Positions 25,239 to 33,458 of a stretch of DNA of 64,000 nt are shown one piece after another. A program made the translations under genes and the position numbers. The first letter of the stretch is position 1. The number at the start of each line of letters is the position of its first letter. Under the pieces are notes generated by a model. That model saw only the letters and a list, made by a program, of their open reading frames with translations, did not search any database and was not told where the DNA came from. Source of the stretch: Bacteroides fragilis (GTDB taxonomy: Bacteria > Bacteroidota > Bacteroidia > Bacteroidales > DTGW01); NCBI GenBank assembly GCA_945889005.1, contig CAMDBI010000015.1, positions 1-64,000 of the forward strand, read 5' to 3'.

Positions 25239-26161
25239 ATCCCCCCCCCATCGCTAAACATATTTTCCTTAGCTCGTTGTTGTATAATTTTAGAATAGGG
25301 GGGTAAATCGTAAGTAACCCAAACGTTTCCTCCTACTACAGAGCCCTTTCCAATGGTAATACGACCCAAGATAGTGGCATGTGAGTAAATTGTAACTTCG
25401 TCTTCGACAATTGGGTGGCGTGGTATACCTTTTATTGGGTTGCCCTGTGCATCGACCGGAAAACTCTTGGCTCCCAGCGTTACACCCTGATACAACATAA
25501 CATTATTGCCAATTATACACGTTTCACCTATTACAATTCCTGTGCCGTGGTCTATAGTAAAGTAGTCGCCAATGCTTGCCCCCGGATGAATATCGATACC
25601 TGTTTCGGAATGTGCCATCTCAGAAATAATACGAGGTATTATCGGAACGCCCAATTTAAAAAAAGAATTGGCTATTCGATAGTTTGTAATTGCTTTAATT
25701 CCCGGGTATGCAAATATTATTTCGCCATACGATTTCGCTGCCGGATCGTTCAAAAAAGTAGCATGCACATCTTTTGATAATTTTTCGCGCAGAAAAGGCA
25801 ATTGTTCAATATACTTCAATGCAATGCTGTCTCCATCTGCTTTACATTCGTTGCAGCTAGCATCAAATTGGTTGTCGCAATTGAAGCAAAACCCATTATT
25901 TATTTGCCGAACAAGTAGTTTGTAAAGATTATCGACATTGACACCCAGATAATATTTCATGGAGTCTGGCTTTATTGCTTGATTACCAAAAAAACCCGGA
26001 AATAAAATCTCTCTTGTTAAATCGACAATTTCTTTAATTGCATTGACCGACAGTATTTCTTGATTTTTTAATGGATGATGATAGCTGCTTTCATACGATT
26101 TGGGGTCAGATAATGTCTTTATTACTTTGCCCAGTTCATGGGAAATATGTTGTGCATTCAT
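25235..26161 (-). CDS. cysE: Serine O-acetyltransferase
   Basis: A 308-residue enzyme that makes O-acetylserine for cysteine synthesis. After a helical N-terminal domain of about 170 residues, which carries a CxxC-x5-CxxC-like cysteine cluster (CFNCDNQFDASCNEC), comes the left-handed hexapeptide helix (IDIHPGASIGDYFTIDHGTG through GKGSVVGGNVWV). The catalytic His is in DIHPGA or IDHGTG. The last residues (GGGI) are encoded by a run of nine G on this strand (25241-25249). It is divergent from cysH, the reductase that supplies sulfite in the same pathway, with a MITE-like element in between. Confidence 0.92.
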   Translation of the reverse strand: MNAQHISHELGKVIKTLSDPKSYESSYHHPLKNQEILSVNAIKEIVDLTREILFPGFFGNQAIKPDSMKYYLGVNVDNLYKLLVRQINNGFCFNCDNQFDASCNECKADGDSIALKYIEQLPFLREKLSKDVHATFLNDPAAKSYGEIIFAYPGIKAITNYRIANSFFKLGVPIIPRIISEMAHSETGIDIHPGASIGDYFTIDHGTGIVIGETCIIGNNVMLYQGVTLGAKSFPVDAQGNPIKGIPRHPIVEDEVTIYSHATILGRITIGKGSVVGGNVWVTYDLPPYSKIIQQRAKENMFSDGGGI

Positions 26162-26351
26162 AGAGAATGATTTTTTAATAATTAAGATATGGAAAATTGA
26201 AACAAAAAAAATCGAATGTTGTTTATTTACAACATCGACAACAACAAAATGAAAATGCTATGAAGGAAAGGTGAAGCATTTGAAAAGTAATTTTTTACAA
26301 AAATACAAAACTGATTGAAATAACAAATTATTTTGTAATTTATTATTTATA

Positions 26352-26522
26352 GGGCATCTCTAAAAACTGCTTTTTTGCTACGCTGAGCCCTTCGGGGTTC
26401 TTTGTTAGACTTCATTTTTAAAGTCCTCATTTCGGCTGTCGCTCAGTGAAACACATTTACTGTAGTAAACTCAGGGTTTAAAAATTCGTCCGCCTCAAAA
26501 AATCGAGTTTTTAGAGACGCCC
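26352..26522. mobile_element. 171-bp MITE-like element
   Basis: The ends are near-perfect inverted repeats, GGGCATCTCTAAAAACT at the left and the complement of GGGCGTCTCTAAAAACT at the right (one mismatch in 17). The interior has no open reading frame but has further short inverted motifs (CGCTGAG and CGCTCAG). GC content is higher than the AT-rich flanks. A target-site duplication is not obvious. It sits in the 487-bp cysE-cysH intergenic region; the rest of that region shows only AT-rich sequence and the cysH promoter. Confidence 0.65.
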
Positions 26523-26622
26523 ACAAGTCGAAGTAATTGAAAAATCTAGATTCAAAAAGTTTTGCTGGACAACAATGTTAAATTTTGAATTAAATTTTGA
26601 ACTTTTTTGCTAAAAAATTTGT

Positions 26623-26630
26623 TAGTTTTG
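26623..26630 (+). promoter_or_regulatory. Candidate -7 element of the cysH promoter
   Basis: TAGTTTTG, a perfect TAnnTTTG, 18 bp upstream of the cysH ATG. The nearest TTTG upstream (26596-26599) is 23 nt away, longer than ideal. Confidence 0.45.
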
Positions 26631-26648
26631 AAGTTTAATAGATTTTGT

Positions 26649-27362
26649 ATGCAAACCGAACAAATAAACCATTGGAATGACTATTTCAAATCGGCTACTC
26701 CAAAAGAAGTAATAAGCTATTTTGCCGATTTGTACAAAGGACGTATTGCTTTGGCATCGAGTCTTGGTGCAGAAGATCAAGTGCTTACCGAAATGATTTG
26801 CAGCATCGACAAAACAATCAACATATTCACACTTGATACAGGACGATTGTTTCCCGAATCGTACCAATTGATTGACGATACAAATAAAAAATACGTCATA
26901 AACATTGACATATACTTTCCCGATTCTGCGAAAGTAGAACAGATGGTAAAGACTAAAGGTGTCAATTTGTTTTACGACAGTGTTGAAAACCGCAAACAAT
27001 GTTGTAATGTACGAAAAATTGAACTTTTGAAACGAGCCATGTGCAAGCTCGATATTTGGATTTGTGGCTTGCGTAAAGATCAATCTATTACTCGGTTTTC
27101 GTCGAAGCTTGTCGAATGGGACGATGCCAATGGACTAATTAAAATTAATCCATTAATTAACTGGACTGAAAAGCAAGTATGGGACTATATAAAACAAAAA
27201 AACATACCTTATAATACCTTACACGACAAAGGATTTCCGAGTATTGGTTGTCAACCATGCACCCGTGCAATCGAAAAAGGAGAAGATGTACGTGCCGGTC
27301 GTTGGTGGTGGGAAATGCCCGAACATAAAGAATGCGGTTTACACAACAGACCCAATAAATAG
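26649..27362 (+). CDS. cysH: Adenylyl-sulfate (APS) reductase, CysH family
   Basis: A 237-residue assimilatory reductase that reduces activated sulfate to sulfite. ALASSLGAEDQVL (P-loop-like) and FTLDTGRLFPESY (substrate binding) are in the N-terminal half. A CC pair in KQCCNVRKIE and a C-x-x-C in GCQPCTR would ligate a 4Fe-4S cluster, which points to the APS-specific type. The catalytic Cys is in HKECGLH near the C-terminus. The frame is open 14 codons further upstream, but MQTEQINHWN at 26649 follows the promoter and is preferred. It is divergent from cysE. Confidence 0.93.
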   Translation: MQTEQINHWNDYFKSATPKEVISYFADLYKGRIALASSLGAEDQVLTEMICSIDKTINIFTLDTGRLFPESYQLIDDTNKKYVINIDIYFPDSAKVEQMVKTKGVNLFYDSVENRKQCCNVRKIELLKRAMCKLDIWICGLRKDQSITRFSSKLVEWDDANGLIKINPLINWTEKQVWDYIKQKNIPYNTLHDKGFPSIGCQPCTRAIEKGEDVRAGRWWWEMPEHKECGLHNRPNK

Positions 27363-27431
27363 TTGATAATTGATAGTTGGTAATTGTTTTGAAATGAAAA
27401 ATACAAACTTGGCTAATTAAAATAAAAAGCT

Positions 27432-28295
27432 TTATTCCAGTATTTTAATTAGTTTTTTCAACCGCTCAATTTTATCGTTTTGATTTGTCGATTCGTACGA
27501 ACTAATTAAATATCTGAGTGTTCTTTCAATTATTTGAACATTGCTGCATGGTATAAAATATTTCTCATCTGAATCTATTTTTTGTTGTTTCAAAAAATAA
27601 TCAATTTCTCTTTTCCCCAAAATAGCCCCTTTGTTGTAAGGATTGGCATAAAAAATAACAGAATTAGAAATATCGTTTACTTGCAAATCTTTATAAGCAA
27701 CTATAAAGTTCTTGGGAAGATTGACTCCATATATAGGTATTTCAAGCTTCTGAGATACAACTATGTATATAATTGCCAATGTTATTGGACTACCCTTACG
27801 TGTTTCTATTACATGATTGATATAATAATTATTGGGGGCATAATAATTACTATAATTTCCAGAATACTTATGAATGTTGAAAAAGATGTGATTAATTAGT
27901 CTAATTTTTTCTAAAGGTGTAAGACTAAAATTCATAACTGCTTCAATATCATTTTTTATTTTTTCAATATACAATAGAATAAATTCATATTTAAGAGAAG
28001 GAAACTGATATTTCGAAACAATAAAAGCTCCAAATAGTAAGTCTTTACAACCATTATTTACCCAATTTTGAAGATCATTTTTCACTTCTTCAAATTGAAG
28101 ATCCTGTATTATTGTTTCAATTTTTGTTTGTAACGACAAATTTATAGTTGTTTCCCAAGCTTTCTCTAAAGAAGGCACAATCTGAGTTCCTATTTCTACA
28201 AGTCTATTCAAAACAGCTGCTTGAACACCTTGGTCATTGTCATCGAGCAAATCTATTAGGGCTTTTATTTCAGCCTCACTTACTGTTGAATTCAT
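27432..28295 (-). CDS. SirB1-family transglutaminase-like protein
   Basis: A 287-residue soluble protein. The N-terminal 90 residues are helical and HEAT-like (LLDDNDQGVQAAVLNRLVEIG). The central part holds the SirB1/Transglut_core2 signature (NHIFFNIHKYSGN and RKGSPITLAIIYIVV followed by GVNLPKNFIV). The biochemical role of this family is not established. The Cys that is usual in true transglutaminases is not seen at its expected place, so activity is doubtful. It converges with cysH, and no operon partner is evident. Confidence 0.8.
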   Translation of the reverse strand: MNSTVSEAEIKALIDLLDDNDQGVQAAVLNRLVEIGTQIVPSLEKAWETTINLSLQTKIETIIQDLQFEEVKNDLQNWVNNGCKDLLFGAFIVSKYQFPSLKYEFILLYIEKIKNDIEAVMNFSLTPLEKIRLINHIFFNIHKYSGNYSNYYAPNNYYINHVIETRKGSPITLAIIYIVVSQKLEIPIYGVNLPKNFIVAYKDLQVNDISNSVIFYANPYNKGAILGKREIDYFLKQQKIDSDEKYFIPCSNVQIIERTLRYLISSYESTNQNDKIERLKKLIKILE

Positions 28296-28490
28296 AATTC
28301 AAAGCTACTTTAAATAGTCATTTCAAATCTAAATAAATTTCATTAATTGAATTAATATATTCAAATTTTATTCGAACATCAAAAGAATATTTTTTTGTTC
28401 CGATTGAAATAAGAAAAAATAATTCTACTTTTATCTTTTAATTTCATCAACAAACCTAATTCATAGTAAAACTTTATTAACTCTTTAACA

Positions 28491-30188
28491 ATGAAAAGAA
28501 AACTTATTCTTTTTTTTATTGGAATAACTTTACACACATTTTCTTATTCTCAAAATGTTGCAGGAACAGCAGTAAACACCCGCGACGACAATCCTTACAA
28601 AAAATACCTGCGCCCTTCTTTAACTGTATTGTATATTTCGAAAGAAGACGAACGTGCCAAACGAATGCAAAAGGTTTTTGAAACTGCTAAAATACCCGAC
28701 AAATTTAACGATAACAATCTGCCAACGAGATCGTTACAAGCCAATACCATAACGTTTAATTTTACAAAGGATTTAGAAAATACACTTACACAAAATGTGT
28801 CGCGCGAATTGATTGCACGTTGGTTTTCACGTAACAATAAAGGCGAATTCTCTATGGATTTAATTGCCGAGCGTGGTCTTTACAATGCTACAGATGCCGA
28901 TGTTATGAAAGCTCAGGCTTCGCAACGAAAACTTGATTTGTTGCGCGATGCCGGCGAAAATCTTATAGATCGAAGTTATATAGTTGTTTACGATGTTTAT
29001 AACATTAAAAAGCTATCGGAAACGGGTAATACCAGCGGTCTTTTGGGCGAAAGAGAAGGCTATCAATGCGAATTTAAAACCTATCTTTACAAACTCGACT
29101 GGACCGACTCTGTAGCCGCTATTTTTTATAACACCATGTGGGTCGATGCCGGAAGTTTCGATTTCAAAAAAACAGAAATGTTCAACATGGCAAGCTTCCC
29201 TATCAAATTTGTGGGTCAAGCACCAGTAACAATGAACAGAGTTACAAGTGCACAATACAAAGATCCCGCAATTAACCCCGTTAAGCTTAGTGACGATGAA
29301 CTTTTTGCTGGTTTATACGACGAAATAATGCTATATTCGGGAGTAGGTTTAGCCAAATTAAACGAAGATTTTAAAGTAAAAGCACCAATATTTACAACTG
29401 GTCCAATTACAGCTAAAATTGGTTTAAAAGAAGGACTGTCGGTCGACAAGCGTTTTTTTGCTTACGAAATGCAGTTAGATAAAAATGGGAACCGCAAAGC
29501 TGTTAGAAAGGGTGTTGTTCGTGCCGGAAATAAAATTAGCGACAACAGAGGTGTATCGACCGGGAAAAGCGAAGCATCGTCTTTTTATCAAGTATATGGC
29601 AAACGCCTTTACCCAGGAATGATTTTGCAGGAAAACCCCGATTGGGGTATGGGCTTTATGCTTGGTTGGGGCAACACGCTTGGTATTGGTCATGGTCTCA
29701 ATGCTACCATTGAGTCAAATGTCTCGATGTGGGCTGGTAAGAATGGAAAAATTGCTCCAGGTATCAAAGTCTACTTAAATGGTAATTTAAGTGCTACTGA
29801 CCTCACTGTTAAAATCCAAAATGTAGATTCGACATATTCTGTTGTCGGTGGAGCTGCGGTTGGAGTTAGTAAAGACCTCAATTTTATGCATTACTTTGTT
29901 CTAACTCCATTTGTGGGAGGAGGGCTTGAGTTTTTACAGAATAAAAATATTAACGATGATCCTCAATACGATGAAGCAAAGTATAACACTTATTTTGCAC
30001 AAGTAGGGTCCCGATTTGGAATCAGCATTTTGCATAACGTCCAATTAGTTGGCAATTTCTCATTAAATGCAACAATAATGGGAAGACCAACAGAAAAAGG
30101 TACAGGTACAGAATCTGTTGCCGAAGAAATTGCCAAAAAGCGTGGATCTAACTCTCAGCTTATGATTGGTATTAGATTTCAATACTAA
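28491..30188 (+). CDS. Secreted protein of unknown function with probable C-terminal beta-barrel
   Basis: A 565-residue protein with a signal peptide (MKRKLILFFIGITLHTFSYSQ). The N-terminal about 350 residues are mixed alpha/beta, with no recognised domain. From about residue 385 on, alternating hydrophobic strands (GMGFMLGWGNTLGIGHGLNA, VVGGAAVGVSKDLNF, FVLTPFVGGGLEFL, VQLVGNFSLNATIMG) end in an aromatic residue (IGIRFQY-end). That is the pattern of a small outer-membrane beta-barrel. It is first of four consecutive genes for exported proteins. A TATCTTTT at 28432-28439 is a possible -7 element. Confidence 0.55.
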   Translation: MKRKLILFFIGITLHTFSYSQNVAGTAVNTRDDNPYKKYLRPSLTVLYISKEDERAKRMQKVFETAKIPDKFNDNNLPTRSLQANTITFNFTKDLENTLTQNVSRELIARWFSRNNKGEFSMDLIAERGLYNATDADVMKAQASQRKLDLLRDAGENLIDRSYIVVYDVYNIKKLSETGNTSGLLGEREGYQCEFKTYLYKLDWTDSVAAIFYNTMWVDAGSFDFKKTEMFNMASFPIKFVGQAPVTMNRVTSAQYKDPAINPVKLSDDELFAGLYDEIMLYSGVGLAKLNEDFKVKAPIFTTGPITAKIGLKEGLSVDKRFFAYEMQLDKNGNRKAVRKGVVRAGNKISDNRGVSTGKSEASSFYQVYGKRLYPGMILQENPDWGMGFMLGWGNTLGIGHGLNATIESNVSMWAGKNGKIAPGIKVYLNGNLSATDLTVKIQNVDSTYSVVGGAAVGVSKDLNFMHYFVLTPFVGGGLEFLQNKNINDDPQYDEAKYNTYFAQVGSRFGISILHNVQLVGNFSLNATIMGRPTEKGTGTESVAEEIAKKRGSNSQLMIGIRFQY

Positions 30189-30252
30189 AAAATTTTTAAC
30201 ATAGAAATAACAATTAAATTGTAAATATTTATTAACCTAAATTTCATCTATT

Positions 30253-30780
30253 ATGAAAAGCAAATTTTTAATTTTCACGCTCAGCGTGTTTTTTATTTCA
30301 ATGTGCGTATCGAGTTTTAGCCAACCTGTTGCTAAGTACAAAGCAAAAAGAGACATGGAAGCTTACCGTTACGAAATCGAATGTGTTGGTATTGGTGTTC
30401 AGGGCACTTATTTAATCAAAGTATGGACGTATTCTAAAAAACCTAAAGTTGCCATTATGCAATCGAAGAAAAACGCTGTTCACGGAGTTATTTTCAAAGG
30501 ATTTGCCGGTGGTGGTCAAGGATGTACTTCGCAAAAAGCGTTGGCAAACAATCCAGCCATTGAAGAAGAAAAAGCAGAATTTTTTGATGGTTTCTTCGAC
30601 GATCGTGGCGGTTTCAACCGGTATGTTGCTGTTTCGAACGATGGTGCCTTAGATTCGGGCGATGTATTGAAAGTTGGAAAGGAATATAAAATTGGAGTTG
30701 TAGTATCGGTTATGAAGGACGATCTGCGCAAAGAACTTGAAGCAGCCGGTATTGTTAGAGGACTCGATTCTGGCTTTTAA
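30253..30780 (+). CDS. Secreted hypothetical protein
   Basis: A 175-residue protein with a signal peptide ending near SSFSQ. The mature part starts PVAKYKAKRDMEAYRYEIECVG and is rich in beta strands and Gly (FKGFAGGGQGC). I do not recognise the family. It lies 64 bp after the barrel protein and 86 bp before the DUF6175-like gene, in the same direction, so it is probably co-transcribed. The two cysteines of the mature protein could form a disulfide in the periplasm. Confidence 0.55.
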   Translation: MKSKFLIFTLSVFFISMCVSSFSQPVAKYKAKRDMEAYRYEIECVGIGVQGTYLIKVWTYSKKPKVAIMQSKKNAVHGVIFKGFAGGGQGCTSQKALANNPAIEEEKAEFFDGFFDDRGGFNRYVAVSNDGALDSGDVLKVGKEYKIGVVVSVMKDDLRKELEAAGIVRGLDSGF

Positions 30781-30866
30781 TTCACTTTCATATTAATTGC
30801 AACCAAGTTTTCAGAACAAATACATTGTCTGAATAAATAAATTTTAAAATCAAAAAATCAAAAAAA

Positions 30867-31811
30867 ATGAGAAAACTTATATTTTCAATAGCGCTTATAT
30901 TAATCTCAGTTAGCGCTTTTAGTCAAGCAAAGAAACCAACCCTTATGGTTGTACCCAGCGACAATTGGTGTAAACAAAATGGCTATATGCTTACATTCGA
31001 CAACCAGGGCACACAAGAAGAACTTCCCGATTATAAAAAAGCAGTTCAAGGAAGTAGCGACTTACTCTTAGTTACAGCCAAAATAAGCCAGTTAATGGCC
31101 GACAGAGGTTTCCCATGTAAATTGCTCGAACAGGAATTGAAAAAACTTTCTGCTGAAAGTGCCGAAAATGCAATGCTTACAAGCAAACAAGGTGGCTCAG
31201 TTGCCGAAAGTCCGATCGATATGTTAAACAAAACAGCCAAAGCCGATATTGTTATTCAAGTTACTTGGACTGTTAATGTTACCGGACCAAAGAAATCGAT
31301 TACATTTGTATTACAAGGAATTGACCCATATACTGGAAAGCAAATATCTTCTGCATCAGGAACAGGAGCTCCTTCGTTTTCTGCAGAATTGGCAATACTT
31401 CTCGAAGAAGCAGTATTGGCTCATATCGACAATTACAATGTACAATTACAAGCCCATTTCGACGATATGTTCAAAAATGGTCGCGAAATCATTGTCCGTA
31501 TCAAGAAATTTGACTCATGGGCCGACGACCTCGAAACAGAAGTAGATGGTAAAGAAATTAGTGTGCACCTCGAAGAATGGATGCAAAAAAACACCGTTAG
31601 TGGACGTTTCAGCACTTCAGATGCATCTGCCAACATGATGTTGTTTGAACAAGTTCGCATTCCAATTTACGATGCAAACAACAAAGCGCTCGATGCTCGT
31701 GGTTTTTGCAGAGGCATTCAAACATTTTTGAAAAATCCACCTTTCAATGTTACCAGCAAACTAATGATGAAAGGATTAGGACAAGCAACCATTGTAATCG
31801 GTGATAAATAA
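30867..31811 (+). CDS. Secreted DUF6175-like protein
   Basis: A 314-residue protein with a signal peptide (MRKLIFSIALILISVSAFSQ). The mature N-terminus KKPTLMVVPSDNWCKQNGY is the hallmark I associate with DUF6175 of Bacteroidota. The function of that family is unknown. The middle contains KADIVIQVTWTVN and a stretch on FVLQGIDPYTGKQI, resembling periplasmic proteins that build ring or tube assemblies, but this is weak. It lies 10 bp before the next gene, a tight operon arrangement. Confidence 0.6.
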   Translation: MRKLIFSIALILISVSAFSQAKKPTLMVVPSDNWCKQNGYMLTFDNQGTQEELPDYKKAVQGSSDLLLVTAKISQLMADRGFPCKLLEQELKKLSAESAENAMLTSKQGGSVAESPIDMLNKTAKADIVIQVTWTVNVTGPKKSITFVLQGIDPYTGKQISSASGTGAPSFSAELAILLEEAVLAHIDNYNVQLQAHFDDMFKNGREIIVRIKKFDSWADDLETEVDGKEISVHLEEWMQKNTVSGRFSTSDASANMMLFEQVRIPIYDANNKALDARGFCRGIQTFLKNPPFNVTSKLMMKGLGQATIVIGDK

Positions 31812-31821
31812 AAAATAAAAC

Positions 31822-32796
31822 ATGAGAAAATTATTAATTATAGCACTTGCAGCATTGGTTTTACCAATGTTGCATGCCCAGAACAACGAAACGAAGGCCG
31901 ATGACTATTCGCGCATAGCATTGCACTCGTACGTTCCAGAAATTGGCGAAATGCCAGCTGCTGCAAAAAATATATTGAAGAACAAGCTCGATCAGGTTGC
32001 TACCCAGTCGGGTGCTGGTGGAGGTTCTGCCAATCCTCGATTTGTAATTACTGCAAATATTACAGTTTTGACTAAAGATATAACAGCCACAGCTCCTCCT
32101 ATGACTGCACTTACACTAGATATTATGTTTTTTGTTGGCGATGCCCAAACTATGACCAAATATGCAAGTGCATCGATTCAAGCAAAAGGTGTTGGAGCAA
32201 ACGAAACAAAGGCATATATTGAAGCTCTTAAAACTGTAAAAGCAGCTGCTCCCGAACTGAAAGTGATGGTCGAAACCGGCAAGAAAAAAATTGTAGAATA
32301 TTACAATTCGCAATGCGATTTTATTTTGAAAAAAGCCGAATCGCTTGCAGCACAAAACCAATACGGCGCAGCAATTTTTGAACTCAGTTCGGTTCCCGAT
32401 GTTTGTAAAGAATGTTACTCACAAGCAATGGACGCTGTAACACCTATTTACAAAAAATATAGAGATCAGGTATGTGCTCAGAAATTGAATGAAGCAAAAA
32501 CAGCTTGGGCTGGGGCTCAAAATGCCGAAGGTGCAGCAAAAGCATCAACTATACTTAAAGATATTGATCCGGAAGCAGCATGTGTTCCCGATGTTAATAC
32601 TTTTGTAAGTGAAGTAAAAGCCAAAGTTCTCGAACTCGAAAAACGCGACTGGGACTTTGCTATGAAGGTATTCGATACTTCTGTTGATATCGAAAAACAA
32701 CGCATTGAAGCTGCTCGTGAAGTTGGTGTTGAATTTGGTAAAAACCAACCCGAAACAGTTTATAAAATGGATGCTTGGTTTGGTGGTGCGAAATAA
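31822..32796 (+). CDS. Secreted hypothetical protein, helical
   Basis: A 324-residue protein with a signal peptide ending at MLHAQ. The N-terminal half has an alternating strand pattern (PRFVITANITVLTKDITA). The C-terminal half is strongly helical with regular Cys spacing (SQCDFILKKAESLAAQNQYG, VPDVCKECYSQAMDAV) and may be TPR-like. No named family was recognised. It begins 10 bp after the DUF6175-like gene and ends the plus-strand group, followed by a strong terminator. Confidence 0.55.
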   Translation: MRKLLIIALAALVLPMLHAQNNETKADDYSRIALHSYVPEIGEMPAAAKNILKNKLDQVATQSGAGGGSANPRFVITANITVLTKDITATAPPMTALTLDIMFFVGDAQTMTKYASASIQAKGVGANETKAYIEALKTVKAAAPELKVMVETGKKKIVEYYNSQCDFILKKAESLAAQNQYGAAIFELSSVPDVCKECYSQAMDAVTPIYKKYRDQVCAQKLNEAKTAWAGAQNAEGAAKASTILKDIDPEAACVPDVNTFVSEVKAKVLELEKRDWDFAMKVFDTSVDIEKQRIEAAREVGVEFGKNQPETVYKMDAWFGGAK

Positions 32797-32816
32797 ACAT
32801 TTAATTTAACCAAATA

Positions 32817-32858
32817 AAAAAAACCGATGTCCCCAATCTAGATGGGCATCGGTTTTTT
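32817..32858 (+). terminator. Terminator of the secreted-protein operon
   Basis: AAACCGATG and CATCGGTTT pair as the main stem, with CCC/GGG extending it over a one-base mismatch, followed by a run of eight T. It lies 20 bp after the stop of the preceding gene. Confidence 0.85.
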
Positions 32859-32865
32859 TTATATT

Positions 32866-33187
32866 TTAACGCTTCTTACTCCCCGAATTTTCGAAATGCT
32901 CGAATGGGCATGAATAAACTCTTAAAACTTCAATTTGTTCATTAGTGATGCGATAGATAATGAGGTGTGAATCAAGTTATATTTCTGTAAATGCGACTTT
33001 TTGTAGGAATATGACGACATTCGGGATATAAGAGGTAATTGTCGTTTAAATTGTATGTTAAAGTCAATATTCGTTTTTTGTGTTCTTCAGCTGCACGAAG
33101 TCCGAAAGTTTCAACACCGTATTCAAAAATACTCCGAATATCCAATTCAATATTAGAACTTAGCAGTACCCTTTTTCTTGTTTCCAT
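32866..33187 (-). pseudogene. ParE/RelE-type toxin gene split by a frameshift
   Basis: Bases 33187-32972 encode METRKRVLLSSNIELDIRSI and onward to PTKSRIYRNIT, the N-terminal two thirds of a ParE-fold toxin. A stop follows. In another frame the minus strand continues as DSHLIIYRITNEQIEVLRVY and ends at 32866. This is the expected final strand pair of the fold (IIYRI and VLRV). One base too many near 32972 explains the break. The toxin is therefore probably inactive, unless the shift is programmed or a sequencing error. Confidence 0.72.
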
Positions 33188-33375
33188 TTATCAAAGCGAC
33201 TTTCAAATTCATCAATTGTATAAAATGGTCCCTTTTCAGCTTCTTTAATTCCTGCAATAAACTCTTCATGAGTAAGCTTAACACCAGGACGTGTCCAGTT
33301 TTTTTCTTTTGTTGTCGCAGTTTTCATTTCAGAACTTTTTTTCAAAATTAATTCTTTGTTATCAAAAATTTTCAT
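33160..33375 (-). CDS. Antitoxin partner of the ParE-type toxin
   Basis: A 71-residue small acidic-tailed protein, MKIFDNKELI through WKQEKGYC. It lies directly upstream of the damaged toxin gene and overlaps its start by 28 bp, as is usual for type II toxin-antitoxin pairs. The motif LTHEEFIAGIKEAEKGPFYT is typical of small Phd/RelB-like antitoxins in this phylum. A second ATG (33327, MKTATTKEKN) is a possible start. DNA binding and autoregulation are inferred only from the family context. Confidence 0.6.
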   Translation of the reverse strand: MKIFDNKELILKKSSEMKTATTKEKNWTRPGVKLTHEEFIAGIKEAEKGPFYTIDEFESRFDKWKQEKGYC

Positions 33376-33400
33376 TTTACGATCGGAATCATAAACAAAA

Positions 33401-33439
33401 AAGCCACTATTCTCTCGGTAATAATGAGAATAGTGGCTT
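33401..33439 (-). terminator. Terminator of the LPP20-like gene
   Basis: A 14-bp perfect stem (AAGCCACTATTCTC with GAGAATAGTGGCTT), an 11-nt loop, and a T run on the minus strand. It lies 20 bp after the stop of the gene that ends at 33459. Confidence 0.82.
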
Positions 33440-33458
33440 CATGTTTTTTATTAAGAAA

